Shown here one piece after another: positions 7,594 to 13,982 of a DNA stretch of 29,898 nucleotides. The DNA lies in assembly GCA_002441445.1 (NCBI GenBank), contig DJWC01000072.1:1-29898 (forward strand), in the 5' to 3' direction. Both the position numbers and the translations under genes were made by a program. Source of the stretch: Pusillimonas sp. UBA6240 (GTDB lineage Bacteria; Pseudomonadota; Gammaproteobacteria; Burkholderiales; Burkholderiaceae_B). Within the stretch, counting starts at the first letter, position 1. Each line of letters opens with the position of its first letter. The notes beneath the pieces were generated by a model. That model searched no databases, was not told the DNA's origin, and was given only the letters and a program-made list of their open reading frames with translations.

Positions 7594-8568
7594 ATGTACC
7601 CTCGCGCCCTCGCTGCACTGCTGCTTGGCACTTGCTGTGTTGTACCTGGCATCGCCCTGGCGGCGGATGCCTGGCCCACTCAGCCCATACGGTTCGTCGT
7701 GCCGTACCCGCCCGGCGGGCCCACCGACCTGATGGCGCGCCTGATCGCCGAACCGTTGGCGCAGAAGCTGGGCACCACCGTGGTGGTGGAAAACAGGGCA
7801 GGGGCCAGCGGCAATATCGGGTCGGCCCACGTGGCGCAGGCCAAGCCGGACGGCTATACGATACTGCTGGCGGCCAGCGGCAACATGTCCGTGAACCAGA
7901 CGCTATTCAAGAACCTGCAGTACGACCCCATCAAGGACTTCGCTTCCATCATCCAGATATCCAAATTCCCTCTGGTCCTGGAGGTAAAAAGCTCCACCCC
8001 GGTCAAGACGGTGCAGGACTATATCAACTATGCCAAGGCGAACCCGGGCAAAGTCACTTTCGGCTCCGCTGGCAACGGCTCGCCCCAGCATCTGGGCGGT
8101 GAATTATTCAAGACCATCACCCAAGCGCCCATCCAGCATATCCCGTACAAAGGCGCCGGCCCCGCATTGACCGACTTGATGGGCGGCCACATCTTCAGCA
8201 TGTTCGACATCCTGGGCAGCTCCATGCAGTACATCAACAACAAAGAATTCCACCCCATCGCCGTAACGACCGCCACCCGGTCCAAGCAGTTGCCCGATGT
8301 GCCCACCATGCAAGAGGCAGGCATAAAAGACTTCGACTATTACGCCTGGCACGGCATCGTCACCACCGCCGGCACGCCCGACGCCGTCATCAAGAAATAC
8401 AACACCGCGCTGAACGAAATATTCCAGGACCCGGAATTCGCCAAACGCTGGGAGGGCATAGGCAGCGAAGTGGTCGGCGGCACCCCGGAACAATTCACCA
8501 AACTGGTCCACTCAGAAGCCGAACGGCTGGGCGGCCTCGTGAGGGAATTGGGAGTGCAATTGGATTAA
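7594..8568 (+). CDS. Bug-family tripartite-tricarboxylate-type solute-binding protein
   Basis: A periplasmic binding protein of 324 residues. A Sec signal peptide (MYPRALAALLLGTCCVVPGIALA, cut near residue 24 before ADAWP) is followed by the Bug core: IRFVVPYPPGGPTDLMAR, VVVENRAGASGNIG, NPGKVTFGSAGNGSPQH, IPYKGAGPALTDLMGG and DVPTMQEAG. Family members bind carboxylates or amides. The tctA/tctB membrane genes are absent, as is normal for the expanded Bug families of Alcaligenaceae. A good ribosome binding site (AAAGGAG) lies about eight bases before the ATG. A palindrome in its leader suggests dedicated control. The ligand is unknown. Confidence 0.94.
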   Translation: MYPRALAALLLGTCCVVPGIALAADAWPTQPIRFVVPYPPGGPTDLMARLIAEPLAQKLGTTVVVENRAGASGNIGSAHVAQAKPDGYTILLAASGNMSVNQTLFKNLQYDPIKDFASIIQISKFPLVLEVKSSTPVKTVQDYINYAKANPGKVTFGSAGNGSPQHLGGELFKTITQAPIQHIPYKGAGPALTDLMGGHIFSMFDILGSSMQYINNKEFHPIAVTTATRSKQLPDVPTMQEAGIKDFDYYAWHGIVTTAGTPDAVIKKYNTALNEIFQDPEFAKRWEGIGSEVVGGTPEQFTKLVHSEAERLGGLVRELGVQLD

Positions 8569-8584
8569 GGGTAAGCCAAGGCCC

Positions 8585-8606
8585 GGCACGCGCATCGGCG
8601 CGTGCC
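8585..8606 (+). terminator. Candidate terminator hairpin after the first Bug gene
   Basis: GGCACGCGC and GCGCGTGCC form a perfect 9-bp stem around an ATCG tetraloop, 17 bases after the stop codon. No T-run follows, so intrinsic termination is uncertain. It could instead protect the transcript's 3' end. Confidence 0.5.
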
Positions 8607-8757
8607 TATGCCGATCGACGGGCTGGAACCTGTGGCGCGAAGGAGCACTGGAATAAAAGATCCGCGCAATTCTACGAATTGCAGCTTAGTGACCGTGCGC
8701 CAATGCTTAAAGCTTCAACTTAGCTAATGCACATACCTTATATGCATAATGAGAGCA

Positions 8758-8897
8758 ATGGACATCGAGTTCGATCCCGGAAAGGCTACCAAACCTTGAT
8801 CAACGACGCGCTACGAGCGGCCATTGACAAGAGCGCAGAGCCCATTACCGAAGACGCCTTGCGCCGTATCCTTCGGGAAGAATTGCACCAAGCCTAA
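8758..8897 (+). pseudogene. Collapsed BrnT/BrnA toxin-antitoxin remnant
   Basis: The ATG at 8758 reads MDIEFDPGKA, the start of a BrnT-type RelE-like toxin, then runs into a stop at 8797-8799. From 8784, in another frame, the same DNA reads GYQTLINDALRAAID and ends at the TAA of 8895-8897 (...LRRILREELHQA). This matches the C-terminal half of a BrnA/CopG ribbon-helix-helix antitoxin, whose usual motif is GKGYQTxIN. The two genes, normally adjacent and overlapping as brnTA, appear fused by one deletion that removed most of the toxin and the front of the antitoxin. The AAAGGC at 8781-8786 fits both parents and may be the junction. No functional product is expected. Around it (8607-9021) I see no other gene. 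Confidence 0.7.
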
Positions 8898-9021
8898 ATG
8901 CCTGCGGTGTTTCGAACCACCCGTCGGGGGAGCCGGCAGGTATAGGTATCGAGGTGTCGAGAAGCGTCGCAGGCGCATGAACATTCTGGAAATATAGGCG
9001 GCCGGGGCTTTCGATAGCACA

Positions 9022-9309
9022 TCATGCGTGATTCAAATCACGTAGGACCTCCGGATGGCGTATCGCGACCTGCAGCAGTGTTTTTGCCGCCCCGGACGGC
9101 GACCGGCGCCCTTGTTCCCATTCCTGAAGCGTCCTGACGCTTACACCCATCAGTTTGGCGAAATCGGCCTGCACCATGCCAACTTTATTACGAGCTTGAG
9201 CCACCGGAGAAATATCGACCTTGGTCACGCCGGCGGCCTTTCCCGCTTTCATATCGCGTATCGACCGCAGCAACGCGTCTTGAAATTCCTGCATTTCCTT
9301 ATCCATCAT
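9022..9309 (-). CDS. Xre/HigA-type helix-turn-helix antitoxin
   Basis: A 95-residue antitoxin. The N-terminal half (DALLRSIRDMKAGKAAGVTKVD) should neutralise the toxin. The C-terminal helix-turn-helix (VGMVQADFAKLMGVSVRTLQ then EWEQGRRSPSGAAKTLL) binds DNA. It resembles the NadS/HigA-2 family that pairs with RelE-like toxins. It starts at tandem ATGs overlapping the last 11 bases of the toxin gene, so it is made from the same transcript by coupled translation. Its DNA target is probably the palindrome at 9624-9642. The module appears intact. Confidence 0.92.
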   Translation of the reverse strand: MMDKEMQEFQDALLRSIRDMKAGKAAGVTKVDISPVAQARNKVGMVQADFAKLMGVSVRTLQEWEQGRRSPSGAAKTLLQVAIRHPEVLRDLNHA

Positions 9310-9613
9310 TCATTGCCTCTTTAAGCTTGGCCAGATATTCGATTGGCAGATTGTCGAATTTGGCCTTTGCATAGACGAGCAGCAGCCAGATTAGACCCTC
9401 GGCTTCAACGCTGCAGTAAATGATCCTGGCTCCGCTACGTTTTCCCATTCCGGCGCGGGACCATCTGACCTTGCGAAGCCCTCCAGTCCCGGGAATGATG
9501 TCCCCCGAAAGCGGATTGTTGGAGATCCAATTTATGAACTCCTCGCGCTCTTCGTTGTTCCAGACTTTATCGGCAAACCGCTGAAAATCGTCTGTTTCGA
9601 TGATTGTTTTCAT
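9299..9613 (-). CDS. RelE/HigB-2-family toxin
   Basis: A 104-residue toxin of the RelE/ParE superfamily (COG4737-like). The pattern is TDDFQRFADKVWNNEEREEF, then NPLSGDIIPGTGGLRKVRWS, GKRSGARIIY and LLLVYAKAKFDNLP. Members cleave mRNA at the ribosome. It is the first gene of a two-gene operon with the Xre antitoxin, and the order (toxin first) and 11-base overlap are typical. It is full length with no visible defect, in contrast to the three broken toxin-antitoxin loci nearby. The ATG lies 11 bases from a perfect palindrome that probably serves for autoregulation. Confidence 0.92.
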   Translation of the reverse strand: MKTIIETDDFQRFADKVWNNEEREEFINWISNNPLSGDIIPGTGGLRKVRWSRAGMGKRSGARIIYCSVEAEGLIWLLLVYAKAKFDNLPIEYLAKLKEAMNDG

Positions 9614-9623
9614 CTATGGCAAT

Positions 9624-9642
9624 CATACGTCATTGACGTATG
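9624..9642. promoter_or_regulatory. Palindromic operator of the RelE/Xre module
   Basis: CATACGTCATTGACGTATG is a perfect inverted repeat with 9-base arms and one central base, 11 bases upstream of the toxin ATG. The position and symmetry are those expected of the autorepression site bound by the antitoxin or the toxin-antitoxin complex. Confidence 0.7.
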
Positions 9643-9783
9643 TCCTGGCAATGAGTGATTTTTCATGTATCGTGTTACAGAGTTAGGCTCCAAAAGTTTC
9701 TTTGCCTGTGAGCGATACTTTAAGCGCAGCACGATAAAACCCGGGCCGCGACTGCACAAACAAATCCATAGAGAAAAGTACGA

Positions 9784-9935
9784 TCAAGGCTGGTTATCCA
9801 GTGAGCAGCCATAAAGCACCGCGAACGCATCGGCTAGTTCCAGCTTGAGTCTGTCGAACGCTCTCACTTACATACGTCCTTATCGCGGTGGATTAGATCC
9901 CGGACATACTCATTGACGCTGTCATAGGCGCCGCG
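9784..9935 (-). pseudogene. Decayed ParD-like antitoxin remnant
   Basis: Read on the minus strand from about 9935, the sequence gives AYDSVNEYVRDLIHRDKD, the hallmark end of a ParD/CopG ribbon-helix-helix domain. A stop codon follows. Then, with one missing T restored, it gives ERFDRLKLELADAFA and ends at a TGA (9786-9784), which matches the ParD tail motif E-R-F-x-R-L-K-x-E-L-A-x-A-F-A. There is at least one nonsense mutation and one single-base frameshift, and the N-terminal strand is missing. No ParE gene could be recognised downstream (9643-9783), where nothing else is supported. Confidence 0.6.
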
Positions 9936-9938
9936 TGC

Positions 9939-10123
9939 TCAAGGCGGCGGGCCTGCTACGGTAAGCAGTTGATCGCACGATTGGCTGTCAACTTGACTGC
10001 CCGATTCGGGCGCGGGTTCGGCGCCAACAACTGGGGGACGTGCGACGCTTCTTCCTCGCATACTCCCATTCCAGGCCATTGCCTGGGAAATTGAAAAGAG
10101 AGCGGCTTCTGAGAAATCCCTGA
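9939..10123 (+). pseudogene. DUF1016 (YhcG-type) N-terminal domain remnant
   Basis: In one frame the plus strand reads CYGKQLIARLAVNLTARFG then RGFGANN. One frame over, from 10031, it continues as LGDVRRFFLAYS. Together they match the DUF1016 N-terminal pattern of YhcG-like proteins (YGxxLLxxLSxxLTxxFGRGF, then NLxxMRxFYLAY) after allowing one deleted C near 10030. The frame ends at a TGA at 10121-10123, far short of the PD-(D/E)XK nuclease domain. It abuts the ParD remnant back to back, so both were probably cut by the same rearrangement near 9936-9940. The recognition is from remembered family patterns. Confidence 0.55.
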
Positions 10124-10140
10124 AGACTTGAGGACCGCAA

Positions 10141-10545
10141 CTAATCCGATTCCACCTTCGCCCGCATGCGCTTCACCTCTCCTCGCAACGTCTTGCGCTG
10201 CAGGCGCCTGCGCTGCGATCCCAGGGTGGGCCGTGTCGGCTTGCGGTGCTTGGGCGGGGTGGATACGCTGTCTATCAGCGCCTGCAGGCGCGCCATGGCG
10301 TGGGCTTTGTTGCGCTCCTGGCTGCGGCTGTTTTGCGCCTTGATCACCACCACCCCTTCCGCGGTGATCCGCTGATCGCGCAGGGCCAGCAGCCGTTCCT
10401 TGATGGCTTCGGGCAGCGACGAATTCGGAATCGAAAAACGCAAATGAATCGCGCTGGACACCTTGTTGACGTTCTGGCCGCCAGCGCCTTGGGACCGGAC
10501 AGCGGTAAAGACTATTTCATCTTCCGGAATGGATATTGTTGGCAT
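10141..10545 (-). CDS. arfB: Alternative ribosome-rescue factor / peptidyl-tRNA hydrolase ArfB
   Basis: A 134-residue release-factor-like protein (YaeJ/ICT1 family) that frees ribosomes stalled without a stop codon. The catalytic GGQ is at about residues 22-24 within RSQGAGGQNVNKVSSAIHLR. The basic C-terminal tail that enters the empty mRNA channel is present and rich in Arg/Lys (HRKPTRPTLGSQRRRLQRKT, then EVKRMRAK). Length is close to E. coli YaeJ (140). It is transcribed alone, divergently from the LysR gene at 10771. Confidence 0.95.
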   Translation of the reverse strand: MPTISIPEDEIVFTAVRSQGAGGQNVNKVSSAIHLRFSIPNSSLPEAIKERLLALRDQRITAEGVVVIKAQNSRSQERNKAHAMARLQALIDSVSTPPKHRKPTRPTLGSQRRRLQRKTLRGEVKRMRAKVESD

Positions 10546-10770
10546 GGACTAACAGGCAATTCCGCCTTCCCTGAGGCTAAAGCTTTCTTCTCGATAATGA
10601 TGGCCGCTGGCCGAAACTGCCCATTGGTCTTGAGCAGTCCCCGGGAGCTTCCGGCCCACGGCCCAACATGCCACTATACTTGGTCCCTACACGGCAACAC
10701 CATTGGCGCGGGGTGGCGGCTGCGCGGCATAGCAAGCCGATGGCGGTTACACGACCTGATCGAGGTCTCT

Positions 10771-11694
10771 ATGAATATCAGACAGCTTGAAGCGTTTTGC
10801 AAGGTCATGGAAACCGGCAGCATGTCGGAAGCGGCGCGTGCGCTGGGCGTGTCGCAGCCTGCGATATCGAAGTCCATACGCCTGCTCGAGCAGGCCCTGA
10901 AGCTGACTTTGTTCAAGCGTTCCGGCGACCGGCTGTACCCGAGCATGGAAGCCCAACGGCTGTATCCGGGCGCCCACAAGATATTCGAAGAGCTGGAAAA
11001 CACCGTCGAGCTTAGCAAAAAACTTCGCGCCGCAGAAGTCGGCACCTTGAAAATTGCGGCCACTTATTCGGTTACCGCGGCATACATACCGGAATCCATC
11101 GCCGCTTTTCACCATCATCGGCCGCTGGCCGATATCCAGTTCATGGCGCTTCCGCCGCGCCAGATCATCGAGCTGGTCGCGGCCCGGGAACTGGACGCGG
11201 GTTTCCTGTATGAACCCATCGCCGACCCCAAAGTGCGCCAGATACCGCTCTGCGATGTGGACATCATCTGTGCGCTGCCGGGCCAGCACCACTTGAACAG
11301 CAAAGACGTGATCACGGGCCATGACCTTGCCCGCGAAACCCTTATTTCATTCAGCGAAGACGCATATGCGGGCGGCTTGCTGGCGCGGCAGTGCGCATCG
11401 GCGGCCATGCCCTGGAAAGTCAGCATTGCGGTGAACCAGACCGTGGTGGCAATGAGGATGGCCGCCGAAGGCATCGGCGTGGCAGTCATCGATTCCCTGG
11501 GCCTGAATAGCGATACCTCGCAAATCACCATCAAGCCGTTCAGGCCGCACACGGTCCTGCATGTTTCCGCCATCGTTCCGTCCCACCGGCCGGTATCGCG
11601 GCTATGCGAGGAATTCATCAGCAATCTGGCCAGCGTCGTCGGCCTGCGGGCCGAGCAGTCGATGGGATTCCATAGCCTGCTCGGTTCCCATTAA
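10771..11694 (+). CDS. LysR-family transcriptional regulator
   Basis: A 307-residue LysR-type regulator beginning at the canonical MNIRQLEAFCKVMETGSMSE. The open frame extends further upstream over arfB, but this ATG gives the normal family N-terminus. The helix-turn-helix is at about residues 18-37 (AARALGVSQPAISKSIRLLE). The effector domain starts near GTLKIAATYSV. It precedes the acyl-CoA catabolic operon on the same strand with a 200-base gap that holds a GC-rich hairpin and a T-N11-A palindrome, so it is the natural candidate regulator. The inducer is unknown but is probably the pathway substrate or a CoA intermediate. Confidence 0.93.
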   Translation: MNIRQLEAFCKVMETGSMSEAARALGVSQPAISKSIRLLEQALKLTLFKRSGDRLYPSMEAQRLYPGAHKIFEELENTVELSKKLRAAEVGTLKIAATYSVTAAYIPESIAAFHHHRPLADIQFMALPPRQIIELVAARELDAGFLYEPIADPKVRQIPLCDVDIICALPGQHHLNSKDVITGHDLARETLISFSEDAYAGGLLARQCASAAMPWKVSIAVNQTVVAMRMAAEGIGVAVIDSLGLNSDTSQITIKPFRPHTVLHVSAIVPSHRPVSRLCEEFISNLASVVGLRAEQSMGFHSLLGSH

Positions 11695-11757
11695 CGGCGC
11701 CCGGGGGGGGGCAGCCAGGCGTTACAAAAGAGGGCCGGCCAAGCATGGACTCCGCTC

Positions 11758-11798
11758 GGCGGGGGCCGCGCCGCGTGCCTCACACCCCCGCCCCCGCC
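11758..11798 (+). terminator. GC-rich hairpin between the LysR gene and the CoA operon
   Basis: GGCGGGGGC (11758-11766) and its exact complement GCCCCCGCC (11790-11798) enclose a 23-base loop. The stem lies 63 bases after the LysR stop and has no following T-run. It may end the LysR transcript or shape the operon leader. A run of nine G's occurs earlier at 11703-11711. Confidence 0.35.
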
Positions 11799-11866
11799 TA
11801 TAACTTCCAGTTCCACCCAGCCGCGTCAAAAGTCATACGTTAGACAGGACAAGCCGTGCCTACTTA

Positions 11867-11881
11867 GTATTCGATCAATAC
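11867..11881. promoter_or_regulatory. T-N11-A palindrome ahead of the acyl-CoA dehydrogenase gene
   Basis: GTATTCGATCAATAC is an inverted repeat with 5-base arms and matches the LysR consensus T-N11-A (TATTCGATCAATA). It sits immediately upstream of a strong AAGGAGG ribosome binding site (11884-11890) for the ATG at 11897. That location is unusually far downstream for a LysR activator site. Confidence 0.45.
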
Positions 11882-11896
11882 ATAAGGAGGCAGGCA

Positions 11897-13063
11897 ATGG
11901 ACTTCTACGCAGCGGATACCCATACGGAAATTCGTGACGCCATCAAGGCGATATGCGCACCCTTTGGCGACGCATACTGGCGCAAGAAAGATAAAGAAGG
12001 AACTTTCCCGGAAGATTTTTACAGGGCGGTTGCCGACGGCGGCTGGCTGGGCATCGCCACGCCGGAAGAGTACGGCGGGTCCGGCCTAGGCATGACGGGG
12101 GCGCTGCACATGCTGCAGGAAATCGCGGAATCCGGCGGGGGCATGAATGGCGGCACATCGGTCAAAATCAATGTCTTCGGCCTGGGCCCGCTGATCAAAT
12201 TTGGGAACGAAGAACAAAAACGGCGCATCATTCCGCAGATCATAGGCGGCAAAGCGAAGACCTGCTTCGGCATCACCGAGCCCGACGTCGGGCTCAATAC
12301 CACGCAACTGAAAACCAAAGCAGTGCGGCAAGGGGATCATTACATTGCTTCCGGCGCGAAGACATGGATATCCACCGCCAAAGAGGCCGACCACATACTG
12401 CTATTGGCGCGCACCACGCCGCTGGAGCAAGTCAGCAAACCCACGGAAGGCTTGAGCCTGTTCCTGACCCCGCTGGACCGCAAGTACGTGCAGGTCCACG
12501 AGATCGACCGCATGGGCCGCTGCGCCGTCGATGCGAACCAGGTGTTCATAGACGGCCTGCCCATTCCGGCGACCGACCTCATCGGCGAGGAAGGCAAGGG
12601 CCTCAAATACGTGTTCGACAGCATGAATCCGGAGCGCATGGTCGTTGCCGCCGAAGCCGTCGGAATAGGCCGGGCGGCGCTCAGAAAGGCCGCCAGCTAC
12701 GCCAAAGAAAGAATCGTTTTCGGGCGCCCGATCGGGCAGAACCAGGGCGTCCAGCATCCGCTTGCGCAGTGCTGGATGGAGCTGGAAGCGGCCAATCTGC
12801 TCGCATTCAAAGCGGCGTGGCTGTTCGACCGGGGCGAGCATTGCGGACTGGAGGCCAATGCCGCCAAGTACCTGGCCGGGGAAGCCGGCTACCGGGCCTG
12901 CGAAACCGCGGTATTGACGCTGGGCGGCAATGGGTTCGCCAAGGAATTCGATGTCGAGCGGTATCTGCGCGACATCATGATCGCGCGCATCGCCCCCATA
13001 ACCCCGCAGCTGATTTTTTCATATGTCGCCGAAAGAGCCCTGGGCCTGCCCAAGTCCTACTAG
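11897..13063 (+). CDS. Acyl-CoA dehydrogenase
   Basis: A 388-residue FAD enzyme that introduces an alpha-beta double bond into an acyl-CoA. The family blocks are present: CFGITEPDVGLNTTQLKT (about 123-140), YIASGAKTWIS (149-159), VVAAEAVGIGRAALRKAASY (249-268), ERIVFGRPIGQNQGVQHPLA and the LGGNGFAKEFDVERYLRD block near 342. At the position of the catalytic glutamate of medium-chain enzymes (IYEGT) it has IAPIT, with Pro367. A glutamate in NPERM (E246) lies where isovaleryl-CoA and long-chain dehydrogenases keep their base. Branched or bulky substrates are therefore plausible. It is the first gene of the operon and has a strong ribosome binding site. Confidence 0.95.
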   Translation: MDFYAADTHTEIRDAIKAICAPFGDAYWRKKDKEGTFPEDFYRAVADGGWLGIATPEEYGGSGLGMTGALHMLQEIAESGGGMNGGTSVKINVFGLGPLIKFGNEEQKRRIIPQIIGGKAKTCFGITEPDVGLNTTQLKTKAVRQGDHYIASGAKTWISTAKEADHILLLARTTPLEQVSKPTEGLSLFLTPLDRKYVQVHEIDRMGRCAVDANQVFIDGLPIPATDLIGEEGKGLKYVFDSMNPERMVVAAEAVGIGRAALRKAASYAKERIVFGRPIGQNQGVQHPLAQCWMELEAANLLAFKAAWLFDRGEHCGLEANAAKYLAGEAGYRACETAVLTLGGNGFAKEFDVERYLRDIMIARIAPITPQLIFSYVAERALGLPKSY

Positions 13064-13150
13064 TACCAGGCATGGCAGCGCATGGCGGCGCGGGCATGGC
13101 GCGCCCGCTTCAGTTCTCATGGTTCAGCAAACGGCATAGGGAGACATTAC

Positions 13151-13981
13151 GTGTTCAATGACCCAGCATCCGCAATCCCCGCAGCGGCGGATACAGAGGA
13201 AACCGTTCTCTATTCGCTCTCCGGCGGCCTGGCGACCATTACGCTGAATCGGCCCGACAAGCTCAACAGCCTGAATGCGGCCATGCATGAACGCTTGCGT
13301 TCCCTGCTGACGGACATATCCGCCAATCATGAAGTCCGCGCCTTGCTCATCGCCGCCAACGGCCGCGGATTCTGCGCCGGACAAGATCTGAACGAGCGGC
13401 GCAGCGCGTCCGGGCAATCCAATCCGGATCTGGGCCTGACCATCGAGAAAAACTGGAACCCCTTGGCGCGCGCGCTGCACTATATAAGGGTGCCGACCGT
13501 ATGCGCCGTGAATGGCGTGGCGGCCGGCGCGGGCGTCAGCATCGCGCTGGGCTGCGATGTGGTCATCGCGGCGCGGTCCGCGTCCTTCGTGCTGTCCTTC
13601 TCCAGATTGGGGCTGGTTCCCGATGCCGGCGCAACCTATCTCCTGCCCAGGCTGGTCGGCGAGGCGCGGGCCATGGGCATCGCGCTGCTGGGCGAGAAAA
13701 TCAGCGCCGAAGAAGCCGCAGCCCTGGGACTCATCTGGCGGCAGGTGGATGACGATGACTTGCCGACATATGCCCGGCAAATCGCCGGCCGATTGGCGCA
13801 GGGACCCACCCTGGGGCTGAGCATGATCAAACGGGCGCTGAAAGCATCGTCCACCAACTCCTTCGAAGACCAGCTGGAGCTGGAAAGAAGCAGCCAAAGG
13901 CAGTGCGGTTTCAGCGACGACTACCGCGAGGGCGTCGCGGCCTTCATCGAGAAACGCCAACCCGACTATAAGGGGCGCTGA
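13151..13981 (+). CDS. Enoyl-CoA hydratase/isomerase, PaaG-like
   Basis: A crotonase-fold protein of about 276 residues. Oxyanion-hole segments are GRGFCAGQDLNERR (about 71-84) and NGVAAGAGVSIALGCD (about 121-136). GLVPDAGATYLLPRLVG (from 154) contains D158, equivalent to the catalytic Asp of PaaG-type epoxyphenylacetyl-CoA isomerases; the glutamates of classical hydratases are not in their usual places. It may hydrate or isomerise the product of the upstream dehydrogenase. A GTG start at 13151, just after AGGGAGA, is preferred. An in-frame ATG at 13082 would add 23 residues unlike the family. The stop is one base before the next ATG. Confidence 0.92.
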   Translation: MFNDPASAIPAAADTEETVLYSLSGGLATITLNRPDKLNSLNAAMHERLRSLLTDISANHEVRALLIAANGRGFCAGQDLNERRSASGQSNPDLGLTIEKNWNPLARALHYIRVPTVCAVNGVAAGAGVSIALGCDVVIAARSASFVLSFSRLGLVPDAGATYLLPRLVGEARAMGIALLGEKISAEEAAALGLIWRQVDDDDLPTYARQIAGRLAQGPTLGLSMIKRALKASSTNSFEDQLELERSSQRQCGFSDDYREGVAAFIEKRQPDYKGR

Positions 13982-13982
13982 C

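Noticed and set aside
8811..9020. A 69-codon minus-strand frame downstream of the RelE/Xre module
   Set aside because: It overlaps the BrnA remnant on the other strand and shows no family features or ribosome binding site.
9643..9783. A ParE toxin remnant next to the ParD remnant
   Set aside because: A short minus-strand frame (ending ...KVSLTGKETFGA) is present but does not match ParE motifs that I know.
10246..10770. Long N-terminal extension of the LysR gene at 10771
   Set aside because: The open frame runs upstream over arfB, but the family's normal N-terminus begins exactly at 10771 and the extension reads as an arfB shadow.
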